The notes under the pieces are model-generated. The model worked only from the letters and a program-made list of their open reading frames with translations, searched no databases and was not told the DNA's origin. Both the position numbers and the translations under genes were made by a program. Below, in pieces: positions 1 through 4,799 of a DNA stretch of 5,985 nt. The DNA is from Candidatus Woesearchaeota archaeon (lineage in GTDB: Archaea > Nanobdellota > Nanobdellia > Woesearchaeales > UBA12501): positions 1 to 5,985 of the forward strand of contig JACOVM010000062.1 in NCBI GenBank assembly GCA_016177345.1, in the 5' to 3' direction. Positions within the stretch are counted from its first letter, which is position 1. Every line of letters starts with the position of its first letter.

Positions 1-69
1 TCAGTACAATACACCATACAGGATGCCAAAACAGAAGTGATGCGAGTTTTGGATGGCACCACCCGTTGA
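1..69 (+). CDS. possible C-terminal end of an upstream protein (partial)
   Basis: Frame 1 is open from the window edge to a TGA at 67-69 and would give the last 22 residues of a protein, ending in VLDGTTR. The mix of charged and hydrophobic residues is protein-like, and the stop lies just before the TATA box of the next gene, which would fit the end of a gene. Twenty-two codons are too few to recognise a family. Another plus frame is open to 93 but its residue mix is less protein-like. It could equally be noncoding sequence. Confidence 0.3.
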   Translation, partial: SVQYTIQDAKTEVMRVLDGTTR

Positions 70-105
70 AAAAAGATTCAGGACAGAGCCATTAGAACCC
101 AAACA

Positions 106-114
106 TTTATAAAA
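106..114 (+). promoter_or_regulatory. TATA box of the histone-fold gene
   Basis: TTTATAAAA matches the archaeal TATA consensus. Transcription would be expected to start about 25 bases downstream, near 135, leaving a leader of about 50 bases before the ATG at 188. The sequence match is seen directly; the start site is inferred from usual archaeal spacing. Confidence 0.6.
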
Positions 115-176
115 CCCATTTTCCCGTCTAAAGTGAGAGGCTGATCTTTATTGTGGCCTTCAACATAAAAAAAGCT

Positions 177-184
177 GGGGTGAT
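177..184 (+). promoter_or_regulatory. strong Shine-Dalgarno site
   Basis: GGGGTGAT lies three bases before the ATG at 188 and contains GGTGAT, the exact complement of the conserved 3' end of archaeal 16S rRNA. It fixes the start of the small histone-fold gene. Confidence 0.75.
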
Positions 185-187
185 TAT

Positions 188-358
188 ATGTCAGACCTTT
201 TAGTTGTACGAGCAAAGCTCAAGGACGTAGCTGGTGGGCTGAACGTATCTGGAGATCTTGCAGAAGCATTAGATAAGAAGGTACGGCAGCTTTTGAGTGA
301 TGGGATAGAACGAGCGAAGGCAAACAAGCGGAACACGCTTATGGCTAAAGATATTTAA
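188..358 (+). CDS. small archaeal histone-fold protein (56 aa)
   Basis: The 56-residue product is a single histone fold. A short helix (residues about 3-12), a loop with NVSGD (19-23), a long helix (about 22-46) and a terminal loop and strand (KRNTLMAKDI, 47-56) can be read in order. Arg48, Thr50 and Asp55 match the R-x-T pair and the Arg-Asp clamp seven residues apart that close the fold in archaeal histones such as HMfB. Canonical archaeal histones have about 65-70 residues. This one appears to stop right after the Arg-Asp clamp, so the last helix must be very short or absent. The VSGD...ALDKKV style resembles small DUF1931-like histone-fold proteins that I associate with DPANN archaea. The likely role is DNA binding and compaction as a dimer, or a related transcriptional role. 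It has its own TATA box and SD site, so it looks monocistronic. Being too short, it is easily missed by automated calling. Confidence 0.8.
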   Translation: MSDLLVVRAKLKDVAGGLNVSGDLAEALDKKVRQLLSDGIERAKANKRNTLMAKDI

Positions 359-365
359 TGATTCC

Positions 366-418
366 TCTCTTTTTTTACTCCTTTTTTCAGCCTTTCTTCA
401 ATTTTTATTTATTTCTTT
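366..418 (+). terminator. T-rich termination region of the histone-fold gene
   Basis: Eight bases after the TAA there are T runs at 370-376 (seven) and 382-387 (six), followed by a further T-rich stretch at 402-418. Archaeal RNA polymerase stops at such U-tracts without needing a hairpin. The last part overlaps the end of the convergent gene. No comparable T run exists in the opposite direction, so transcripts of the convergent operon may continue into the histone region. Confidence 0.55.
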
Positions 419-885
419 CGCATGGTTTCAATCATGCGGTGCAGAGAAGAAATCATTAATTCTATTTTCTTGAGCTGATCCTTGTTGATATTTGGCTGAA
501 GGGATAACAAGCGATGTTTCTCTTCCACGTGTTTGAGCTGTTGCTCTGCTTCTCGAAGGCGCTTGTCTTGGATCTGGTGATAGTGCTCGAGTGCGGTTGC
601 AACAGCAGCGTCCTGGCCTTCTTTTGTTTCCAACCCTCTTGGGCGAAAGGAGAGCAAGAGGGGGGAGGCTGGTAACAATAATTGGTGCTCTAATGCATAG
701 GCTGAACCTGATGAGCCAGTAGAAGACAGTTTTGATACTTGTTGTGGTTGATACCGTCGCTCTTGTTGTTCTCCTGGTTTTTGATCATACCTGCCTTGAG
801 CAGCACGGCAAAGATGGACAAACATGCGCTGAAACTGCCGTACATGACGATGATCAGCTTGAACGTTCTCTGCCATGCTCGTCAT
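409..885 (-). CDS. coiled-coil protein of unknown function, second gene of operon
   Basis: This 158-residue protein is not recognised. The N-terminal part (1-60) is rich in Gln, Arg and His and then Ser/Gly, and is probably disordered. A short hydrophobic patch at 68-80 (LLLPASPLLLSF) is too short and too proline-broken to be a membrane helix. Residues about 96-128 and 134-158 are strongly charged helices with heptad-like spacing, separated by an NINKDQ turn, so a helical hairpin or oligomerising coiled coil is likely. The ATG overlaps the stop of the upstream gene in the sequence TAATG (883-887), which points to translational coupling with the proline-rich coiled-coil gene and a common job. 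Met4 is a possible alternative start. No signal peptide, enzyme motif or metal-binding motif is visible. The reading frame is supported mainly by the coupling and by the regular C-terminal helices. Confidence 0.7.
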   Translation of the reverse strand: MTSMAENVQADHRHVRQFQRMFVHLCRAAQGRYDQKPGEQQERRYQPQQVSKLSSTGSSGSAYALEHQLLLPASPLLLSFRPRGLETKEGQDAAVATALEHYHQIQDKRLREAEQQLKHVEEKHRLLSLQPNINKDQLKKIELMISSLHRMIETMRKK

Positions 886-1628
886 TAGAAGAATCCTTTC
901 TTTTTTTGCGGAGCTCCGGATGATCCTGGTGAGAGTGAGGATGTTGGCATCATGTTTGGGGGCGGCTGAGGAAAGTTTGGTGAAGGAAACGGCCCGCCTT
1001 GTGGTGTTGTCGGGGGGGAAGCTGAACCAAACCCACTGGAGATTGGGGGGATGTCATCAAAGGGGTTCATTGGAAAGCTTGGCGGCCTCGATGGAAAGTT
1101 CTGTTGGGGTGGAACTGGAAGCGAAACGCGTGAAGGTGGTGGCGGGGGAAGTGGCGGCTGCATGTCTCTCTGAGGAATAGAGAACTTTGGAAGCGATGAT
1201 GATGTTTGTCGAAACTCTCCTGAGGATTGGTCTTCATGATCCTTCTTGTGGTCCTCTACCATGTCTGCGATAGCGACGATTCCTTTCGCAATCTTTTTGT
1301 TTTGGTCAATGAGAAGATCAATTTTTTCCATCAATGGGCCGAGCTGTTTGGATACCAGCTCTGTCTCACGTTCTTCCAAATCCATCTGGCTTGATGCTGT
1401 CTTGAAAATTTTTACGAGATCATTCATGCTCTTTGATAAGGTATCCATGTGCTCCATCAGGCTTTTTCCATCTCCTGTTGAGCCAAGCGGGTTTTTCTTC
1501 AATGCACCAACCTCTTTTTCGAGTTGGAGAACACGTTTGTGCGGAAGAAGTTCATACTCCTCATCTTCTGTACTGCATGATGCAGATGATGAATCATCAG
1601 AACTATATCGTGGAGAACCTTTTGCCAT
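885..1628 (-). CDS. coiled-coil and proline-rich protein ending in KKKGFF, unknown function
   Basis: I chose the start at 1628 (247 residues, MAKGSPRY...) because a good Shine-Dalgarno sequence, GAGGTG, lies four bases before it; the frame is open to an earlier ATG at 1670. Three regions follow in order. First is an acidic, Ser-rich tail (residues about 8-26). Next is a helical region with coiled-coil character (about 29-131), including LVKIFKTASSQM and LLIDQNKKIAKGIVAIADM. Last is a low-complexity Pro/Ser/Phe-rich region (about 147-241) with a PPLPPPPP run at 158-165 and repeated P-F and P-N-F pieces. The extreme C terminus is basic then aromatic (KKKGFF). There is no signal peptide or membrane helix, so it is probably cytoplasmic. 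The layout resembles conserved hypothetical proteins that I associate with DPANN archaea, where a helical core is followed by a Pro-rich tail and a short K-K-G-[LF]-F end. That likeness is from memory. A scaffold or adaptor role is possible but unproven. Confidence 0.8.
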   Translation of the reverse strand: MAKGSPRYSSDDSSSASCSTEDEEYELLPHKRVLQLEKEVGALKKNPLGSTGDGKSLMEHMDTLSKSMNDLVKIFKTASSQMDLEERETELVSKQLGPLMEKIDLLIDQNKKIAKGIVAIADMVEDHKKDHEDQSSGEFRQTSSSLPKFSIPQRDMQPPLPPPPPSRVSLPVPPQQNFPSRPPSFPMNPFDDIPPISSGFGSASPPTTPQGGPFPSPNFPQPPPNMMPTSSLSPGSSGAPQKKKGFF

Positions 1629-1632
1629 GAGA

Positions 1633-1638
1633 CACCTC
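1633..1638 (-). promoter_or_regulatory. Shine-Dalgarno site deciding the start at 1628
   Basis: On the minus strand GAGGTG is followed by TCTC and ATG. It favours the internal Met at 1628 over the upstream ATG at 1670, which would add 14 unremarkable residues. Confidence 0.7.
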
Positions 1639-1705
1639 TTTTCATAGCCCTGCCACCCCTTCTTCAGCATCTTCGGCAGGAACAGGAGAATTATGAGCGA
1701 TATTG

Positions 1706-1715
1706 TTTATAAATA
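1706..1715 (-). promoter_or_regulatory. TATA box of the coiled-coil operon
   Basis: Minus-strand TATTTATAAA is a strong archaeal TATA match. The expected start is near 1683, giving a leader of about 55 bases before 1628, close to that of the histone-fold gene. It lies in the 161-base gap between the operon and the thermosome stop, so the operon can be expressed independently of the chaperonin. Confidence 0.6.
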
Positions 1716-1789
1716 TTGTGGTGGGATTCGTCGGAAATTATAATCAGAAGTATAGTGCTGTTTTGCTTCTTTTTTGTTTTGCTGTTTCT

Positions 1790-3403
1790 TTACATCTCCA
1801 TATTTGGCATGGGTGGCATATCCCTTTTTCCGCTCGTGGCAGCAATGACGTCATCAATGCGTAAGATCATAATCGCTACTTCACTCGCGCTTGAAACTGC
1901 TTGCGTTTTGATCTTTAATGGCTCGATGACTCCAGCTTGCCATGCATCAATAGGCTTGCCGGAGAACACATCAATCCCGACCAGATTATAGCCATGGTCA
2001 TGGGCTGCTTTGAGCTCAGCAATAACATCAATAGGATCGAGACCTGCATTTTCTGCCAGTGTTCTTGGAATGACTTCAACTGCATCAGCAAAGGCTCGCA
2101 CCGCAAGCTGCTCTCTTCCAGAAAGTGAGTCTGCAAAGGAGCGGAGATTTCTTGCAAGCTCAACCTCTGCAGCCCCTGCTCCAGCAACCGCCTTTCCGTT
2201 GCGAAGCACGGCAATAACGTCGCCAATAGCATCGTCAACAGCTCTTTTGATTTCATCAACAATATGCTCTGTGCTGCCGCGTACGAGAAGCGTTACTGCT
2301 TTCGGGTTTTGGCACTCTTTCACATAGGTCATGTCATCATCCCCAACACGAACCTCTTCTACCGTTCCACGGCCGAGGTCTGTTGGTGAAAGATCATCTA
2401 AGTTGGTAACAACGCTTGCCCCGGTTGCCTTCGCCAGCGCTTCCATGTCTGACTTTTTCACCCGGCGAACAGCATAGATTCCCGCTTTTGCAAAGTAATG
2501 CTGCGCAATGTCATCAATTCCTTTTTGGCAGAACACTGCTTTCGCGCCAGACCTGATAATTTTCTCCACCATGTGCTTTAGCATGTTTTCTTCCTGATCA
2601 ATAAACGCCTGCATTTGAGAAGGGTCAGTAATCTGGATTTTAGCATCCATCTCTGTGCTTTTTATTTCAACTGCACTGTCGACCAAGGCGATGGTTGTTG
2701 CCTTCAAGAGGCGAGGCATTTGCGGGTGAACACGCTCTTTATCGACAACAATGCCTTGGACAAGCTCAGAATCATCAATGCTTCCACCAACCTTCTTTTC
2801 GATCTTAATATTTTCTGCATCAATCTCATTTTTTCCGCCTTGCTTTTCCATGACCTGCTTTACCGCCTTCACAGCCAGATCTGCAAGCTTATCCTTTGCT
2901 GTTTCTGCCCCCTTTCCAGTCATGGCAGTCATGGCAATTTGGCGTAGAACGTCATCATCATGCTCTGTAATCCCTTTGGAGCAGCCGTCAAGAATAGCCA
3001 TTGCTCGTTCTGCAGCGAGGCGATACCCTCTTGCGATCACCGTAGGATGGATGTCTTGATCGAGCAGCTCCTCTGCCTTTTTCAGGAGCTCGCCGGCAAG
3101 CACGACAGCGGTCGTTGTTCCATCCCCAACTTCTTGCTCCTGAGTTTTTGCAACCTCAACAACCATCTTTGCAGAAGGGTGCTCAATGTTCATTTCCTGG
3201 AGAATCGTGACGCCGTCATTAGTAACTGTAATATCACCAAGAGAATCAACCAGCATCTTGTCCATGCCCTTGGGCCCCAAGGTGGTGCGTACCGACTCGG
3301 CAACCATTCTTGCAGCCATAATGTTATTTCGCTGGGCATTTTTTCCAGAGCTTCGCTGCGTTCCTTCTGGCATGATAAAAATTGGCTGAATCGTATTCGT
3401 CAT
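1790..3403 (-). CDS. thsA: thermosome subunit (group II chaperonin, Hsp60/TCP-1 family)
   Basis: This is an ATP-driven cytoplasmic chaperonin that folds proteins inside a double-ring cage with a built-in lid. With the start at 3403 it has 537 residues, normal for the family. Family blocks are present in order: an N-terminal IQPIFIMPEGTQRSSGKNAQ, then TTLGPKGMDKMLVD (41-54) and TVTNDGVTIL (59-68). The nucleotide-binding GDGTTTAVVLAGELL (93-107) follows, with its Asp94. The intermediate/apical domain runs through roughly residues 140-400. RAVDDAI (387-393) carries the presumed hydrolytic Asp391, followed by AGAGAAEVELA (407-417) and ENAGLDPIDVI (451-461). ATGs at 3418 and 3409 are also in frame; 3403 is preferred because GGGGG lies eight bases before it and the family consensus begins soon after. 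The C terminus (DMPPMPNMEM) is Met- and Pro-rich, taking the place of the flexible GGM tails of many chaperonins. The symbol is generic: subunit type (alpha, beta or gamma) cannot be decided. No T-rich terminator follows the stop. Confidence 0.97.
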   Translation of the reverse strand: MTNTIQPIFIMPEGTQRSSGKNAQRNNIMAARMVAESVRTTLGPKGMDKMLVDSLGDITVTNDGVTILQEMNIEHPSAKMVVEVAKTQEQEVGDGTTTAVVLAGELLKKAEELLDQDIHPTVIARGYRLAAERAMAILDGCSKGITEHDDDVLRQIAMTAMTGKGAETAKDKLADLAVKAVKQVMEKQGGKNEIDAENIKIEKKVGGSIDDSELVQGIVVDKERVHPQMPRLLKATTIALVDSAVEIKSTEMDAKIQITDPSQMQAFIDQEENMLKHMVEKIIRSGAKAVFCQKGIDDIAQHYFAKAGIYAVRRVKKSDMEALAKATGASVVTNLDDLSPTDLGRGTVEEVRVGDDDMTYVKECQNPKAVTLLVRGSTEHIVDEIKRAVDDAIGDVIAVLRNGKAVAGAGAAEVELARNLRSFADSLSGREQLAVRAFADAVEVIPRTLAENAGLDPIDVIAELKAAHDHGYNLVGIDVFSGKPIDAWQAGVIEPLKIKTQAVSSASEVAIMILRIDDVIAATSGKRDMPPMPNMEM

Positions 3404-3452
3404 TAGCATTTCCCCCATTGATCGTCAAGTATATCCTGGCTATAATCCTACT

Positions 3453-3460
3453 GTTATAAT
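3453..3460 (-). promoter_or_regulatory. possible TATA box of the thermosome gene
   Basis: Minus-strand ATTATAAC lies about 50 bases before the chosen ATG and predicts a start near 3432 with a leader of about 30 bases. A second TATA-like site, GATTATAG, lies about 14 bases closer to the gene. Neither is a perfect consensus, and I saw no obvious heat-shock operator. Confidence 0.35.
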
Positions 3461-3553
3461 GGCTAAGGATAAAAGCCGTATCCCCCTCTCTTTTTTGAAG
3501 AAAATCTAGAGAGAAAGAATTGGAAGTTATATATAAAGCTAATCCTACAAATA

Positions 3554-3561
3554 TTTATAAA
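3554..3561 (+). promoter_or_regulatory. TATA box upstream of cytidylate kinase
   Basis: TTTATAAA is a perfect archaeal-type TATA sequence, predicting a start near 3585 and a leader of about 55 bases. A second AT-rich candidate, TTATATATAAA at 3527-3537, lies further upstream. The leader carries the direct repeats described separately. Confidence 0.5.
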
Positions 3562-3581
3562 GAAACCCTGCCATGAATATA

Positions 3582-3616
3582 TAAGAATAACATAAGAATA
3601 CATTGACCTAAGAATA
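3582..3616 (+). repeat. three direct copies of TAAGAATA
   Basis: Identical octamers lie at 3582-3589, 3593-3600 and 3609-3616. The first two are one helical turn (11 bases) apart and the third follows 16 bases after the second. They lie between the TATA box and the kinase start, around or just after the predicted transcription start, so they could be binding sites or simply AT-rich slippage products. Confidence 0.7.
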
Positions 3617-3640
3617 TACGGGAACAGGTACGGGAACAGT
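3617..3640 (+). repeat. 12-base tandem duplication abutting the kinase start codon
   Basis: TACGGGAACAGG (3617-3628) is followed directly by TACGGGAACAGT (3629-3640), and the ATG begins at the next base. The GGGAAC parts stand where a ribosome binding site would be but match the archaeal anti-SD poorly. Confidence 0.85.
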
Positions 3641-4222
3641 ATGATTATCACCATCTCCGGCTATCCTGGAAGCGGCAAGAGCACCGTTGGAAAAGCGCTG
3701 GCAAAACAGCTCCATTGGAAGTATTATTCAACAGGAGACTTCATGTCAGCAATGGCAGCTGAGCGTGGCATGAGCCTTCTCGAGCTCACGAAAGAAGCAG
3801 AAAAGAGCAAGGCTATTGATATCGAGCTTGACCGCCGGCAACAACAGCTCGCAAAACAAAAGCAAAACATGGTGGTTGATGGAAGGTTGAGTTTTCACTT
3901 TATTCCCAAGTCATTGAAAGTGTTTCTTACCGTTGATTCATCTGTCGGAGCAGCTAGAGTTTTTGGCGCGAAACGACGTGATGAAAAAGAGAATACGAGC
4001 ATTGAGGCGACGAAAAAGAATATTAGGCATCGACTTGCCTCTGAAAAAAAACGTTATAAAAAATATTATGGGATTGACTGCTATGACGAAACGCACTATA
4101 ACATGGTAGTTGATACGACGAAAAAAACAGTACGAGAAGTGGTAGATGAGATGGTTGGGGCGGTAAGAAAGGAAGAGGTCAGGACAATGGGGGGGGGGAG
4201 CAAAAAATCAAGTAGTGTTTAA
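3641..4222 (+). CDS. cmk: archaeal-type cytidylate kinase (CMP kinase)
   Basis: This enzyme phosphorylates CMP and dCMP with ATP in pyrimidine nucleotide salvage and synthesis. Its 193 residues begin with the P-loop GYPGSGKST (7-15). YYSTGDFM (28-35) is the start of the NMP-binding part, and VVDGRLS (78-84) holds the D-G-R motif typical of the archaeal/type 2 CMP kinase family. VFLTVDSS forms a core strand at 94-101. An Arg-rich lid region (about 110-140) leads to the family signature RYKKYYGIDCYD (138-149) and VVDTT (156-160). The family fold appears complete by about residue 175. The remaining tail, MGGGSKKSSSV, is encoded by and just after a run of ten G and looks non-essential. Adenylate kinase-like proteins share the P-loop, but the YYGID...VVDT ending favours cytidylate kinase. 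The stop overlaps the stop of the convergent toxin gene by four bases (TTAA). Confidence 0.93.
   Translation: MIITISGYPGSGKSTVGKALAKQLHWKYYSTGDFMSAMAAERGMSLLELTKEAEKSKAIDIELDRRQQQLAKQKQNMVVDGRLSFHFIPKSLKVFLTVDSSVGAARVFGAKRRDEKENTSIEATKKNIRHRLASEKKRYKKYYGIDCYDETHYNMVVDTTKKTVREVVDEMVGAVRKEEVRTMGGGSKKSSSV
4189..4198 (+). repeat. ten-G homopolymer inside the end of the kinase gene
   Basis: Ten consecutive G include the G of an ATG and three Gly codons. With one extra G the protein would end at a TAG at 4213-4215 with the tail EQKIK. With one G fewer the frame runs to a TAG at 4362-4364, antisense to the toxin gene, replacing the short tail with about 50 residues. Such tracts are prone to slippage in cells and to sequencing error. 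Confidence 0.95.
4202..4207 (-). terminator. possible T-tract terminator of the toxin-antitoxin operon
   Basis: On the minus strand six T follow the toxin stop codon after about 11 bases, followed by GCTC and ten C. A U-run in this place would suit archaeal termination, but it lies inside the opposing kinase gene. Confidence 0.4.
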
Positions 4223-4479
4223 TAGACTCGCTCTCTTTTGTCAATGGCCATCACGTACAGCTTTGCCTTTTCATAGTCAACAACGTAAAGAATCCTATAC
4301 TGGCCAACTCGTGCACGAAAGACTTTGGCATCTCGATACCCTTCAACGCGAGCAGCTTCCTTAGGAAATGGATTCACCGCTAATGCTTCAACCTCGCCAA
4401 AAATTCGTTTGACATCGTCATGTACTGCTAATTTCTTCAAGAATTTTGAAGCTTGCTTTTCGTAGATTATAGAAAGCAT
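4219..4479 (-). CDS. relE: RelE/ParE-superfamily toxin, probably RelE-type mRNA interferase
   Basis: The 86-residue basic protein has the compact RelE fold: two N-terminal helices with ASKFLKKL (10-17), a VNPFPKEAARVEGYRDAKVFRARVGQYRILYVVD block (35-68) with the superfamily core R-x-G-x-Y-R-I-x-Y at 57-65, and a final strand and tail AIDKRERVY (78-86). Arg62, Arg82 or Arg84 and the terminal Tyr86 stand where RelE toxins keep their ribosome-dependent RNA-cleaving residues, which favours RelE over gyrase-poisoning ParE. The length is normal and nothing looks broken, so the toxin is probably functional and would stop translation when freed. It begins three bases after the antitoxin stop, has no convincing SD site and is probably coupled to antitoxin translation. 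Its stop codon overlaps that of the convergent cytidylate kinase gene. Confidence 0.9.
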   Translation of the reverse strand: MLSIIYEKQASKFLKKLAVHDDVKRIFGEVEALAVNPFPKEAARVEGYRDAKVFRARVGQYRILYVVDYEKAKLYVMAIDKRERVY

Positions 4480-4482
4480 CGC

Positions 4483-4710
4483 TTACAGCCCTAACTCCTG
4501 CTTTAACCTCTCATGAGAGATAAAGTCTGATTCGTCTCCTCTTTTTATTTTAGAAAGGCGATCATCGAGAAGGCTTCTTTCTTGCTCCGTCAATCGAGCA
4601 TCCTCTAAATAGCCGATGATTCGATGCATGTCATTCTTTAGATGACTAACCTCATTTTTCAATCCGGTAAGGGTATCTAATATTTCATGTTGAACATCTG
4701 CCTGAGCCAT
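4483..4710 (-). CDS. cognate antitoxin, RelB-like, small archaeal type
   Basis: This 75-residue protein lies directly before the toxin in the usual antitoxin-first order. Residues about 5-38 form a helix with coiled-coil spacing (LDTLTGLKNEVSHLKNDM). The second half, LTEQERSLLDDRLSKIKRGD (40-59) and FISHERLKQELGL (63-75), matches the style of toxin-wrapping C-terminal regions of RelB-type antitoxins, which often end in L-K-x-E-L-G-L. No ribbon-helix-helix or helix-turn-helix is obvious, so dimerisation through the N-terminal helix is more evident than DNA binding. A TATA-like box lies about 25 bases before the ATG, so the mRNA is probably leaderless or nearly so. Assignment as antitoxin rests on position, size and C-terminal style; a precise subfamily is not claimed. 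Confidence 0.82.
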   Translation of the reverse strand: MAQADVQHEILDTLTGLKNEVSHLKNDMHRIIGYLEDARLTEQERSLLDDRLSKIKRGDESDFISHERLKQELGL

Positions 4711-4727
4711 GGAAGGATGATACTTTG

Positions 4728-4772
4728 GAAGTATAAAAAGGTATCGTTATTAAGCAAAACAATTTATACTTC
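4728..4772. promoter_or_regulatory. inverted repeat carrying divergent TATA boxes (candidate operator)
   Basis: GAAGTATAAA (4728-4737) and its exact reverse complement TTTATACTTC (4763-4772) form a perfect 10-base inverted repeat with a 25-base spacer. Each arm includes a TATA-like TTTATA reading outward: minus-strand TTTATA at 4737-4732 for the antitoxin (ATG at 4710) and plus-strand TTTATA at 4763-4768 for the membrane protein (ATG at 4800). A smaller imperfect inverted repeat, GATACTTT (4719-4726) and AAGGTATC (4738-4745), lies across the antitoxin promoter. Confidence 0.6.
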
Positions 4773-4790
4773 TGTCAACTCGTTCTTTGC

Positions 4791-4794
4791 GGTG
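4791..4794 (+). promoter_or_regulatory. short Shine-Dalgarno of the membrane protein gene
   Basis: GGTG, part of the archaeal GGTGAT anti-SD complement, lies five bases before the ATG at 4800. With the predicted transcript start near 4790 the leader would be only about ten bases, so the site may be only marginally used. Confidence 0.4.
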
Positions 4795-4799
4795 CCACC

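Noticed and set aside
130..170. Possible small RNA or riboswitch in the histone-gene leader
   Set aside because: Only a four-base AGGC/GCCT pairing is visible and the leader is about 50 bases, so there is no support for a structured RNA.
1246..1647. Plus-strand open frame of 133 codons
   Set aside because: It is antisense to the coiled-coil/Pro-rich gene, which has an SD site, TATA box and coherent domain layout. The antisense product is Ser/Arg/Phe-rich noise.
1716..1991. Plus-strand 91-codon frame with a hydrophobic N-terminal stretch
   Set aside because: It looks like a membrane protein only because the A-rich minus-strand gap reads as Phe/Leu codons on the plus strand. Most of it is antisense to the end of the thermosome gene, and no SD site precedes it.
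2960..3406. Plus-strand open frames opposite the thermosome gene (also 2010-2327, 2615-2947 and 2751-3059)
   Set aside because: They mirror codon use of a strongly conserved chaperonin gene and have no promoter or domain support.
3484..3518. Possible hairpin CTCTCT...AGAGAG
   Set aside because: Only six base pairs with a long loop and no conserved context; too weak to call a structured element.
3463..3654. Minus-strand 63-codon frame in the thermosome-kinase gap
   Set aside because: It is Ile/Tyr/Phe-rich from AT-rich promoter sequence, overlaps the start of the kinase gene and lies over TATA boxes and repeats.
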